Assembly: GCA_014873095.1 (NCBI GenBank)
Contig: CP050848.1
Location: 1,116,001 to 1,180,000 of the forward strand
DNA from: Planctomycetales bacterium ZRK34
GTDB lineage: Bacteria; Planctomycetota; Phycisphaerae; Phycisphaerales; Zrk34
Length of the DNA stretch: 64,000 nt
Reading direction: 5' to 3'
The position numbers and the translations under genes were made by a program. Below the pieces are notes generated by a model that did not search any database, had not been told where the DNA came from, and was given only the letters and a program-made list of their open reading frames with translations. Positions 9,820-18,130 of the stretch are shown one piece after another. Each line of letters starts with the position of its first letter. The stretch's first letter is position 1.

Positions 9820-10659
9820 TCACCACTTCTCTTTCACGGGTTTGGCGGGCTTGCCGCCTTTAGCGGTCATTTCCGCGATGTGGCGTTCGTGGTTTTCGAA
9901 ATGTTCACTGCAGAAACACAGCGGGCCGTCGGGGCCGGACGCGTAGCGGAATTCTTCATCGGGGTCGGACTTGTCCGTCTTGCCGCAGACGACGCAGGTG
10001 TGAAACGCCTTGCCGCGCTCGGCGAAAGACTGGGCCTGTCGCTTCATACGTCGCTGCCCGGTGCGCAACATGTTGATCAGATCGCCGCCGAAGAAGACCA
10101 GGTAGTTCAGCACCGACGCCCCCGCGGCGAGTTGTGCCGGCAGGCTGCCGAATATCACTGACGAGCCGATGACCGCCCACGCGATCAAAGCCAGCCACTT
10201 CACCTTCACCGGCAGGATAAAAAAGATCAGCAACTCGAAATCCGGATACAAAAACGCAAACGCTAAAAAGACCGATGTGTAAATGAACGAGCTGACGACA
10301 ACCTGCTCGGGTACGATCCACGACACGCCGACCGTCGCGATGTAGGCGATGAGCAGATAAAGGTTGTAGCGGAAGGTGCCCCAGTGTTGATCCAGCGCCG
10401 ACCCGAACATGTAAAACAGGTACCAGGCGAAGATCGCCCACAGCGGGCTCGACGAAAACGGGATGAACAAAAACGTGACAAATCGCCACCATTCCCCGCC
10501 GACGGTCGCCAGGTTCCACACGAATGCCATATCGCCGATGACCTTCGGGTCGCTGTAAGCCAGACCGAAAAAGACGATCTGACCGGCGATGATGGTCTCG
10601 GTGACAAACGGCACGTGAAACCGGCCGAACTTTCGATTCAGCGCATCAATCCATTTCAT
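9820..10659 (-). CDS. Rhomboid-like membrane protein with C-terminal zinc ribbon, catalytic motif not seen
   Basis: This 279-residue protein has about six hydrophobic segments between residues 20 and 200, and a loop FGSALDQHWGTFRYNLY that resembles the L1/TM2 region of rhomboid and Derlin-like proteins. The rhomboid catalytic GxSG serine motif is not visible; the equivalent stretch reads LAAGASVLNYLVFFGG. The C-terminal 65 residues are soluble and carry CVVCGK and then CFCSEH, a likely zinc-binding module. It may be an inactive rhomboid that binds membrane substrates. The ATG at 10659 was preferred to upstream starts because hydrophobic homology begins near it. It is divergent from the rhodanese gene with 60 bases between. 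Confidence 0.7.
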   Translation of the reverse strand: MKWIDALNRKFGRFHVPFVTETIIAGQIVFFGLAYSDPKVIGDMAFVWNLATVGGEWWRFVTFLFIPFSSSPLWAIFAWYLFYMFGSALDQHWGTFRYNLYLLIAYIATVGVSWIVPEQVVVSSFIYTSVFLAFAFLYPDFELLIFFILPVKVKWLALIAWAVIGSSVIFGSLPAQLAAGASVLNYLVFFGGDLINMLRTGQRRMKRQAQSFAERGKAFHTCVVCGKTDKSDPDEEFRYASGPDGPLCFCSEHFENHERHIAEMTAKGGKPAKPVKEKW

Positions 10660-10683
10660 GATGCACAAGGTTACCCGGGCGGT

Positions 10684-10713
10684 TTGGCCGTGACCAGCGG
10701 CGGCGGTTAGAAT
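10684..10713 (+). promoter_or_regulatory. Putative promoter placing the rhodanese gene on a leaderless mRNA
   Basis: TTGGCC (10684-10689) and TAGAAT (10708-10713; 5 of 6 matches) have an 18-base spacer. The -10 box ends six bases before the ATG at 10720, so transcription would start at or next to the start codon. No Shine-Dalgarno sequence precedes the ATG. This is inspection only. Confidence 0.4.
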
Positions 10714-10719
10714 CGTGCC

Positions 10720-11091
10720 ATGGGCAAACACCACTCTCCCGGGTTCATCCGCATCGTCGACGACGCTCGCAGCCGCATCCGCGAGCTGAATGTTCAGCAG
10801 GTCAAGCATAAGCTCGATGCCGGTGAACGTTTTCACCTCGTCGATGTCCGCGAGCAAAGCGAGTTCGCCGCCGGCTGCCTGCCCGGGGCCATTCACCTGG
10901 GCAAGGGCGTGATCGAGCGCGACGTCGAGCAGACGATCCCGGACCACGATGCCGAGATCGTGCTCTACTGCGGCGGTGGCTACCGCTCAGCGCTGGCTGC
11001 GGACAATCTACAGAAGATGGGCTACACGAATGTGTGGTCCATGGACGGGGGATGGCGCGGCTGGACGGAAGCGGGCTACCCGACCGCCTGA
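10720..11091 (+). CDS. Rhodanese-like domain protein
   Basis: This 123-residue single-domain rhodanese carries sulfur on an active-site cysteine as a persulfide. The domain has LVDVREQSEFAAGCLPGAIH near residues 40-60 and the active-site loop LYCGGGYRSALAA, in which Cys is followed by a six-residue loop as in sulfurtransferases of the GlpE/PspE type. A 20-residue N-terminal extension precedes it. It may feed sulfur to the SUF pathway nearby, but that is inference; it is on a separate transcript and close to the cupredoxin gene. The physiological acceptor is unknown. Confidence 0.9.
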   Translation: MGKHHSPGFIRIVDDARSRIRELNVQQVKHKLDAGERFHLVDVREQSEFAAGCLPGAIHLGKGVIERDVEQTIPDHDAEIVLYCGGGYRSALAADNLQKMGYTNVWSMDGGWRGWTEAGYPTA

Positions 11092-11137
11092 CCGCCCCAC
11101 CGCCCTCACGCACGCAGCCTCACGCGAGTTCAAATTC

Positions 11138-12775
11138 ATGCCTATCCGACCGCACGCGATCGGCCTTATGGTCGGCATTATGCTGGGAGCCGTCGCCGCA
11201 TTCGGCCGGGCCGACACCACTGAAATTCATCTCGAAACCGGGCCCGGGCTCAAATACGACATCACCCGCTTCGTCGTCGAACCCGAGGCGCGCGTCAAGC
11301 TGATCATTCACAACGTCGACGAGATGCAGCACAACCTCGTCATCACCCAACCCGGGGCGCGGATGGACATCGTCAACGCCGCGATGGCGATGGGCGCCGA
11401 CGGGATCGCTAAGAATTTCGTGCCGGACTCACCGAAGGTGTTGTGGGCGACGCGGCTGCTGAATGCTGAAGAAACCGTCACGCTGGAATTCACCGCGCCG
11501 AAGCTGGCGGGGGTGTATCCGTATGTGTGCACCTTCCCGGGCCACGGGATTTTGATGTACGGGGCGATGTATGTCGGGCGCGAGCTCAAGCTGCCCCCGC
11601 TGGACAAAGATGAGCATGTGCCGCCTCCGCTGGATGCCGCCGCCTCGATGGAGCACATGCAGCACCTGTCGATGAATGATCAGCCGCACGTGCAGCGGAC
11701 ATTCATGCGGGACTGTGGGCCGGCCGCGATCGCGGTCGACCTCGGCGGGGGTCACAGCTACTGCTTCGATGCTGGAGCCTGTCGACTGCGGTACGCCTGG
11801 ACGGGTGGGTTCATCGACACACGCAGACACCTGACGGGCAACGGCGACGCCTTTGCGGAGGCGATCGGGCGCATCTGGTACCGGTCGGGCGATGACTTCC
11901 CGCTGCGCATCAGCACGGACGATCGCGCCCCGCAGGTTGAGTTTCTCGGGTATCGCCTGTTGCACCGCGTGCCGGAGTTCGCCTACCGAGTCGACGGTGT
12001 CGAGGTGCATGAGCGCATCACGAAGTCGCCCGAGGGCCAGGGGCTCATGCAACACTTCGAGATCGCGCCGACGAAGCAGCCGGTGCGATATGTCGTCGGG
12101 TCAAATGCCGGCGCCGCGTTCAGCGCGGTCCAGCGGGCGATTGTTTACAACACCGTGTCGATCGATGCGACGCATGGAGCGAGGTTCACCCTCGCGATGA
12201 GCCCGCTGCCGAACGCCCTGCCGCTGAAATACATCACGTGCAACGACACGCTGTGGTCGGGTCGGCCGCTGCCGGTTGATGGCGTTGTCGGGCGGGCGCT
12301 GCCGTTTCGCGGCACAGAGAAAAAGCCGCAACGTGTCGACACGGGCGTTGACGCGAACACCCTGGCGACCGGCGGAACGATCATGACGTGGATCAAACTC
12401 GACAAGCCGCAGGACGGCTTGCAGACGATCATCGGCAGCGAAGCAGATAAACAGCTTTTCGGGCTTTTCATCGACGGTGACACGCTGCAATTCAACGGGG
12501 CAAAAGAGAGTGCAACCGCCGTGATCCAACATCCGACCGGCATGTGGCATCACATCGCAGCAACTTTCGACAATTCGAAGATCACGCTGTACATCGACGG
12601 TAAACAGGCTTCGGCTAAACATGCTGCCATCAAGCTACCCGCCACGCGACTGTTCATCGGCGGCATCAATAAACAGTACCCGCTACGAGCGACACTCGAT
12701 GAGATACGCATCGATGATCGGGTGTGGACCGCCGACGAAATCGCCGCGATGTACAAGCAGGAGGCCGGGCAATGA
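11138..12775 (+). CDS. Secreted cupredoxin (azurin-like) fused to LamG/concanavalin-like domain
   Basis: This 545-residue exported protein has a signal peptide over residues 1-25. Residues 27-150 form a type I copper domain: His65 in DEMQHNLVI, Cys131, His136 and Met140 in CTFPGHGILM. The C-x4-H-x3-M spacing equals that of azurin, so a blue-copper electron carrier is likely. Residues 165-360 are a beta-rich region of unknown fold. Residues 385-540 resemble a LamG domain (GTIMTWIKLDK, MWHHIAATFD, ITLYIDGK, LDEIRIDDRVW). The stop overlaps the next start (ATGA), so it is coupled to the sorbosone-dehydrogenase-like gene and could accept its electrons. The start follows the rhodanese stop by 46 bases and opens the signal peptide. 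Confidence 0.8.
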   Translation: MPIRPHAIGLMVGIMLGAVAAFGRADTTEIHLETGPGLKYDITRFVVEPEARVKLIIHNVDEMQHNLVITQPGARMDIVNAAMAMGADGIAKNFVPDSPKVLWATRLLNAEETVTLEFTAPKLAGVYPYVCTFPGHGILMYGAMYVGRELKLPPLDKDEHVPPPLDAAASMEHMQHLSMNDQPHVQRTFMRDCGPAAIAVDLGGGHSYCFDAGACRLRYAWTGGFIDTRRHLTGNGDAFAEAIGRIWYRSGDDFPLRISTDDRAPQVEFLGYRLLHRVPEFAYRVDGVEVHERITKSPEGQGLMQHFEIAPTKQPVRYVVGSNAGAAFSAVQRAIVYNTVSIDATHGARFTLAMSPLPNALPLKYITCNDTLWSGRPLPVDGVVGRALPFRGTEKKPQRVDTGVDANTLATGGTIMTWIKLDKPQDGLQTIIGSEADKQLFGLFIDGDTLQFNGAKESATAVIQHPTGMWHHIAATFDNSKITLYIDGKQASAKHAAIKLPATRLFIGGINKQYPLRATLDEIRIDDRVWTADEIAAMYKQEAGQ

Positions 12776-14229
12776 ACATGCGAACAATGATGGCTGTCGT
12801 GATGGCGATGACTTGCGTGATGGTCGCGCGGGCGGATGAGCCGGCGTTCAAAGTCGACACGATCACGACGCCGGAGGGCGTGTCGGCGGAAGTCGGCGGG
12901 CTGGACATCACGCCAAGCGGCAAGGTGGCGATCTGCCTGCACGACGGGCAGGTGTGGGTGTATGACCCGGCGAGCGGGAAGTGGACGCAATTCGCCGAGG
13001 GGTTGCACGACCCGCTGGGGCTCTACGCCAAGGCGGATGATGAGTTGGTCATCATGCAGCGGCCGGAGCTGACACGCCTGCGCGATACCGATCGCGACGG
13101 CGCGGCGGATGTGTTCGAAACGATCACCGACGACTTCGGCATGACAGGCAACTACCACGAGTTCGCCTTCGGCCCGGCGGTCGACAAAGACGGCAACTAT
13201 TTCATTTCGTTGAATTGCGCGTCCAGCGGCGCGGGCGTTCGCTACGAGAAACGCGGCGAGTTTCACCCCGACTGGCACGACGGGCGGATGTATTCGTGCG
13301 TGCCGTGGCGCGGGTGGGTGTTGAAAGTCAGCCCCGACGGCGCCATCACGCCGTGGGCGTATGGCTTCCGCTCGCCGGACGGGATCGGCTTTGACTCAGC
13401 GGGCAATCTATTTATCACCGACAACCAGGGCGACTGGCTGGGCTCGAGCAAGCTGTTTCTCGTGAAGCGCGGCGCGTTTCACGGCCACCCCGCTTCACTG
13501 GTGTGGAGCGAGGGCTTCACCGGCAAGCCGCTGGAGCGATCCGCGAAGGAACTTGACGCCATGCGACGCCGGGCGACGGTCATCTTCCCGCACGGCACCA
13601 TGGCTAATTCACCCACGCAAATGCTTGAAATACCAGCAAATTTCGGCGTTTTCGGCGGCCAGTTGCTCGTCGGCGAGATGAACACCGCCCGGCTGCTGCG
13701 CGTCATGCTCGACGAGGTTGATGGCCAGACCCAGGGCGCCTGCGTGGTGCTGCTGGATAACGGCGGCCTGGCCAAGGGCGATCATCGCTTCGCTTTCGAT
13801 GCGGACGGCACGCTATGGATCGGCATGACGACGCGCGGATACTGGGTCGGCGACAACGGCCTGAAGCGTGTGAAATTCACGGGCAATACACCGCTGGATG
13901 TTCAGGCGATGAAGCTGACGCGTGATGGTTTTAAGTTGACGTTCACCAAACCGCTGGATGAAAAGACCGCGACGGCGGAGCACTTTGCTTTCGAGTGCTA
14001 TCGCTATGCTTACCATGAAAAGTACGGCTCGCCGCAGATGGACAAACAGACGGTCACGGTGAAGAAGCTGACGCTGTCGGATGATCATCGCACGGCGATG
14101 GTGACGCTCGACCCGATGAAAGCCGGCTTCGTGTATGAACTGCAACTCAAGGACGTGCGCGGCGCGACGGGCGAATCGGTGATGAATCCGATCGTGTGTT
14201 ACACGCTCAACAAACTGCGCAACGAGTAA
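12772..14229 (+). CDS. Secreted beta-propeller dehydrogenase-like protein (L-sorbosone dehydrogenase / glucose-dehydrogenase style)
   Basis: This 485-residue protein has a signal peptide at residues 1-21 ending in VARADE. The body shows repeated propeller blades with strings such as LTRLRDTDRDGAADVFETI, NYHEFAFGPAVDKDGNYF, GFRSPDGIGFDSAGNLFITD and HRFAFDADGTLWIGM. These are typical of planctomycete membrane-bound or PQQ-dependent sugar dehydrogenase-like proteins. The last 110 residues form a beta-sandwich extension. Its start overlaps the stop of the cupredoxin gene by four bases. Periplasmic oxidation of a sugar with electron transfer to the copper partner is a reasonable inference; the substrate and PQQ use are not shown by the sequence. 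Its stop is three bases from the convergent cytochrome gene. Confidence 0.75.
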   Translation: MNMRTMMAVVMAMTCVMVARADEPAFKVDTITTPEGVSAEVGGLDITPSGKVAICLHDGQVWVYDPASGKWTQFAEGLHDPLGLYAKADDELVIMQRPELTRLRDTDRDGAADVFETITDDFGMTGNYHEFAFGPAVDKDGNYFISLNCASSGAGVRYEKRGEFHPDWHDGRMYSCVPWRGWVLKVSPDGAITPWAYGFRSPDGIGFDSAGNLFITDNQGDWLGSSKLFLVKRGAFHGHPASLVWSEGFTGKPLERSAKELDAMRRRATVIFPHGTMANSPTQMLEIPANFGVFGGQLLVGEMNTARLLRVMLDEVDGQTQGACVVLLDNGGLAKGDHRFAFDADGTLWIGMTTRGYWVGDNGLKRVKFTGNTPLDVQAMKLTRDGFKLTFTKPLDEKTATAEHFAFECYRYAYHEKYGSPQMDKQTVTVKKLTLSDDHRTAMVTLDPMKAGFVYELQLKDVRGATGESVMNPIVCYTLNKLRNE

Positions 14230-14232
14230 CGA

Positions 14233-16602
14233 TCACTGCTCGGCGGCGCGCTGCTGCTGAATCATCGCCAGGCGCTGCATCACGGACTGATCGCCCGGCG
14301 CGAGTTGGGCAAGGTAACGGGTGAACTTCTCCGCCTGGTTCCAGTTCTTACGCTGCGCATAAAGAATCGACAGCGCGTTGACGGTGTCGAGGTTTGTCTT
14401 GTCGATGGAGTATGATTTGACCAGGGCGCGTTCGGCTTCGTCGAAGCGATCGACTTTCTGCAGGGCCAGACCGTAGTTGTACCACACGCGGGGGTGATCG
14501 CTCATGCGCTGAGCGGCCTCGCCGAGCATTTGGGTCGCTTCAGGCAAGCGATTGTCCGCGGCCAGCAGCAGGCCGAGCGAGTAATAGGCATCGCCGAACT
14601 GCGGCTGGGTTTTGATCAGCTCGCGCAGCAGCGGCTCGGCCTCGGGGTCGCGTCCCATCTGGCGGTACAGTTGCGCCAGCATCCACTTGGGTGTCGGCAC
14701 CACCGGGTTCAGTTTCACGGCCAGTTTGAACTCGGCGAGGGCGGTGTCCATGTCGCCCTGGTTGGCGGCGATCCCGCCGAGGTTCAGGTGGGCGTCGGGG
14801 CGATCGTCGTTGACGCGCTGAGCAGTCTTGTAATCGGCCAACTGCGCTTCGAATTTTTTCAACTGCTCGGGCGTCAACTGCTGACGCGGCACGAGCGTGA
14901 GCATGCGGGCGGCCTCGATGCGCACGGCACGGATCGGGTCGTCGAGCATCGGCATGGCCAGCGGCAACAGCATTTGCGGGTCGAACATCGACAACGCCCG
15001 CACACCGGCGAGGCGCACGATCGAATTGCTGTCTTTCAATGCGGCCTGGATCGCTTCGGCCGCTTCGCGTGAGGCGTATTCCGGGAGCAACCCGATTGCC
15101 GTGGCCCGGGCGATGTCCGGCAGCGACTCGTCGAGCGCGACTTCGATCAGCGCCGCCCCCGCGCCGGGCTGATGATGCATGCCGGCGGCGATGGCCTGAC
15201 CGTAATGCGGGTTGTGGATGCGCTTGGGGCCGTACCACTCGACGACCTGGTCGACGGCCCACTGGGCGTCTTTATCATCGTGACACTGATTGCAGGAATT
15301 CGGCACGCCGAGTTTGACCGACAGATCGGGGCGCGGGACGCGGATGCTGTGGTCGAGGCGGACGTCGACGCCCATGTAGGTGCGCGTCGGCATGTGGCAC
15401 TTGATGCAGCTTGCGCCTTCGTCGTCCTGCTTGTGGAAGTGATGGGCCGGCGTGTCGTAGCGATTCGGCTGATGGCAGCGGATGCACAGCGAGTTGTCTT
15501 TGGCGTAGACCTTCATCGTGTGCGGGTGATGACAGTCGGTGCAACGCACGCCCTTGCGATACATCAGGCTCTGGTGAAACGACGCGTAGACGTAGACCTC
15601 GTCGAGGATCTGCCCGTCAGGGAAGTACAGGCGTTCTTCGATGAGTTGCGGAATGTAGTTCTGCAGGAAGTCCATGCCCTGGTGGGGGTCTTCGTCGATC
15701 TGCTCGCGGCGGCTGTGGCACGGGGAGCAGGTGTCGACGAGCACGTGGTTGGTCGGATCGTCGATCGACATCTTCCAGTTGCCCTGGTCGTCGATCATTT
15801 CGAGCTTCATCCGATCGGCGGGCATTTTCAGATCGACCATGAGACCCATCGTCGGGTCTTCACCGTTGAACCATTTCGAGAGCGACGACTGATTGGCCCA
15901 CGCCACGTGATTGGACCCGGGCCCGTGACATGCTTCGCAACTGACATTCATCTCGGACCACGTGGTGTGGTACGTGTCGGTCGCCAGGTCATAGCCTTTG
16001 CGCAGGTCGGTCGAGTGGCAGGCGGCGCACATCGTGTTCCAGTTCTGCGAGGGGCGGGTCCAGTGCAGTTCGTCGTTGTGGTCGATGTGTTTTTCGTGAG
16101 CGTAGAGGTGATACCAGCGCTGGCCGCCCTGGTCTTTGGGGCGCGAGTCCCATGCGATCGAAAGGCACTGCAGTCGCCCTTTGCCCATGTCGATCAGGTA
16201 CTGCTGCAGGGGGTAGTACCCGAAGGTGTAAGCGACGACGTACTCGTGCATCTTGCCATCGGGGCCATCGGTGGTGACGTAGTACTTGCCATCGCGCTGG
16301 GTGAAACGGCTGGTGATGCCGAAGGCGGTGAAAGTGGCGTCGTTGAAATCACCGTACACATTGTCGGCGGTCGGCAGGCGCATGGCCCAGTCGTGATCGG
16401 ACCCCTGCCACTCTTCGTAGGCTTTCTGATGACAGTCGATACAGCTTTGACGCCCGACAAACTGAGACGGCCCGCCATATCCACCGCTGAACATTCCCGC
16501 CGCGACGCCGAGCAGCACCAGCGCGACCGCAACCACCGCCACGGCAATGATCAACAGGCGGCGGGCAAGCGGGCGTGGCGGCGAAGTTTGCGTCATCGTC
16601 AT
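14233..16602 (-). CDS. Membrane-anchored octaheme cytochrome c with HEAT-like and TPR repeats
   Basis: This is a 789-residue protein with an N-terminal membrane anchor at residues 15-38. Eight CxxCH heme sites start at Cys54, 192, 222, 292, 354, 373, 399 and 437. The heme part resembles cytochrome c554/c' and octaheme reductase-type families. Residues 455-575 read as alpha-helical HEAT-like repeats (AEAIQAALKDSNSIVRLAGV, ARMLTLV), and residues 600-785 hold about five TPRs (AHLNLGGIAANQGDMDTALA, PRVWYNYGLALQKVDRFDEA). It is probably a periplasmic electron-transfer protein with a protein-binding tail. The substrate is unknown. Two ATGs lie close together at the start; I used the first. It is divergent from the PQQ-like gene at 16735. 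Confidence 0.88.
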   Translation of the reverse strand: MTMTQTSPPRPLARRLLIIAVAVVAVALVLLGVAAGMFSGGYGGPSQFVGRQSCIDCHQKAYEEWQGSDHDWAMRLPTADNVYGDFNDATFTAFGITSRFTQRDGKYYVTTDGPDGKMHEYVVAYTFGYYPLQQYLIDMGKGRLQCLSIAWDSRPKDQGGQRWYHLYAHEKHIDHNDELHWTRPSQNWNTMCAACHSTDLRKGYDLATDTYHTTWSEMNVSCEACHGPGSNHVAWANQSSLSKWFNGEDPTMGLMVDLKMPADRMKLEMIDDQGNWKMSIDDPTNHVLVDTCSPCHSRREQIDEDPHQGMDFLQNYIPQLIEERLYFPDGQILDEVYVYASFHQSLMYRKGVRCTDCHHPHTMKVYAKDNSLCIRCHQPNRYDTPAHHFHKQDDEGASCIKCHMPTRTYMGVDVRLDHSIRVPRPDLSVKLGVPNSCNQCHDDKDAQWAVDQVVEWYGPKRIHNPHYGQAIAAGMHHQPGAGAALIEVALDESLPDIARATAIGLLPEYASREAAEAIQAALKDSNSIVRLAGVRALSMFDPQMLLPLAMPMLDDPIRAVRIEAARMLTLVPRQQLTPEQLKKFEAQLADYKTAQRVNDDRPDAHLNLGGIAANQGDMDTALAEFKLAVKLNPVVPTPKWMLAQLYRQMGRDPEAEPLLRELIKTQPQFGDAYYSLGLLLAADNRLPEATQMLGEAAQRMSDHPRVWYNYGLALQKVDRFDEAERALVKSYSIDKTNLDTVNALSILYAQRKNWNQAEKFTRYLAQLAPGDQSVMQRLAMIQQQRAAEQ

Positions 16603-16699
16603 ACCAGATCAGGGGCAAGGCTTCGGGGGTTTCGAGGTCGTCGGGGCGGTTAATGTAGCATAACCGCAACCGTTCGGCGGCGATTGCACTGCGGCATGG

Positions 16700-16728
16700 T
16701 TGTCCGGCGCATTGGTGCGGTCAACAAT
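16700..16728 (+). promoter_or_regulatory. Weak putative promoter just before the PQQ-like gene
   Basis: TTGTCC (16700-16705) and AACAAT (16723-16728) are 17 bases apart. The -10 box ends six bases before the ATG at 16735, the same spacing as at the rhodanese gene, which would give a leaderless transcript. Each box matches consensus only moderately. Confidence 0.25.
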
Positions 16729-16734
16729 GACGGC

Positions 16735-17991
16735 ATGAACATCACACGCACGTTCGGCGTCGCTGGTTTTCTGATCACCCTTGCGCTGTCGATGACGATG
16801 AGCGTCGTCGCACAGGCCGAGCCCTACCAAACTGTCGACTGGCCGCACTGGCTCGGGCCGAATTACGACGGCATCTCGCCGGAGACCGGCTGGCAGGCCA
16901 AATGGGATGCCGGCGGACCGCCGATCGCGTGGCGTGCGAACATCGGCATCGGGTTTTCTTCCGTGGCTGTGGCCGGGGGCAAGCTCTACGCCATCGGGTA
17001 TGACGACGGCCACGAGATCGTGCATTGCTTTGACGCGGCAAGCGGCCAGGTGATCTGGTCGCAGAAATATCCCGGCGAGAAAGTCGACAACATGCATGAA
17101 GGCGGCCCGGGCGCCACACCGACCGTCGCCGACGGCACGGTCTACACCGTCGGCAAGCAGGGTCAGCTTCACGCTTTTGATGCTGACGATGGCAAGGTCG
17201 TGTGGTCCAGCAATCTTCGCAAGCTGACGGGGCGCGACCGCGTGCCGCCGTGGGGCTACACCGGCTCGGCCGTGGTGCTCGGCGACACGGTCTACTACCA
17301 GGCCGGGCAGACCCTCGCGCTGGATCGACTCACCGGCAAGATCAAATGGATGTCGACCGAGTACGAACCGTCTTACGGCACGCCGCAGCCGTTTGAATCA
17401 AACGGCCACCAGGCGCTGGCCGTGCTGAACACTTGGGGCCTGGTCCTGCTGGACGCCGCCACCGGCCGCGAGTTGTCGAAATACCCGTGGCAGACGCGCT
17501 TCTCGACCAACGCCACCACGCCCATCGTCCACAACGGCCAGGCCTTCCTCTCGACTGGCTACAAGCGCGGCTGCACCCTGGTCAATATCCGACCCGGCCG
17601 TTGCGAGAAGGTCTACGAAAACAAGGACATGTCCAATCACCTGAACAACAGCATCCTGCTGAACGGCCAACTCTACGGATTCGATGGCAACACCCACCGC
17701 AATCGACTCGGCGAACTGGTCTGCATGAACTGGTCCGACGGAACCGTTCGCTGGAAGCAGCGCGGCCTCGGTGTCGGGTCACTGATCATCAGCGACGGCA
17801 AGATGATCATCCTCAGCGACGCCGGCGAGTTGATCACCGCTGAAGCGACGCCTGCCGGCTACCGGGAAATCTCACGCGCCAAGGTGCTCGACGGCAAATG
17901 CTGGATCAGCCCCGTGCTTTCAGGCGGCCGCATCTACTGCCACAACGCCGCCGGCGAACTGGTCTGTGTCGACGTGCGACCGGAAGGATAA
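16735..17991 (+). CDS. Secreted PQQ-binding-like beta-propeller repeat protein
   Basis: This 418-residue protein has a signal peptide over residues 1-28 (…VVAQAE) and then WPHWLGPNYDGISPETGW, the WxxxxGPxxDG entry common to planctomycete PQQ-like propellers. Seven or so blades follow with the pattern G-x-VY-x-L/C-FD-A-x-x-G-x-x-W (for example HCFDAASGQVIWSQ, HAFDADDGKVVWSS, LALDRLTGKIKW). Such proteins are usually BamB/PQQ-fold propellers without shown enzyme activity. The ATG at 16735 was chosen because the signal peptide begins there. It ends just before a long inverted repeat. Similar proteins are at 18717, 21262 and 28488. Confidence 0.85.
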   Translation: MNITRTFGVAGFLITLALSMTMSVVAQAEPYQTVDWPHWLGPNYDGISPETGWQAKWDAGGPPIAWRANIGIGFSSVAVAGGKLYAIGYDDGHEIVHCFDAASGQVIWSQKYPGEKVDNMHEGGPGATPTVADGTVYTVGKQGQLHAFDADDGKVVWSSNLRKLTGRDRVPPWGYTGSAVVLGDTVYYQAGQTLALDRLTGKIKWMSTEYEPSYGTPQPFESNGHQALAVLNTWGLVLLDAATGRELSKYPWQTRFSTNATTPIVHNGQAFLSTGYKRGCTLVNIRPGRCEKVYENKDMSNHLNNSILLNGQLYGFDGNTHRNRLGELVCMNWSDGTVRWKQRGLGVGSLIISDGKMIILSDAGELITAEATPAGYREISRAKVLDGKCWISPVLSGGRIYCHNAAGELVCVDVRPEG

Positions 17992-17998
17992 GCGACAC

Positions 17999-18126
17999 AC
18001 CACGAAGACTCGGAGAATGCATTTTTGACAGGATGAACAGGATGGGTACAGGGATGAGCCAGTGAACAGCCTTCCTGTCTATCCTGTTCATCCTGTCTAA
18101 TGTTTTGTTCTCCGCGCCTCCGTGGT
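17999..18126. repeat. Long imperfect inverted repeat between convergent genes
   Basis: Outer arms 17999-18017 and 18108-18126 pair at 16 of 19 positions. The inner arms 18027-18043 and 18081-18097 (GACAGGATGAACAGGAT and its complement) pair perfectly over 17 bases. The whole 128-base intergenic space is therefore one large stem-loop. The CAGGATGAACAGGAT core resembles dispersed intergenic repeats that I recall from planctomycete and verrucomicrobial genomes. It may also act as a bidirectional terminator. Confidence 0.8.
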
Positions 18127-18130
18127 TCAA

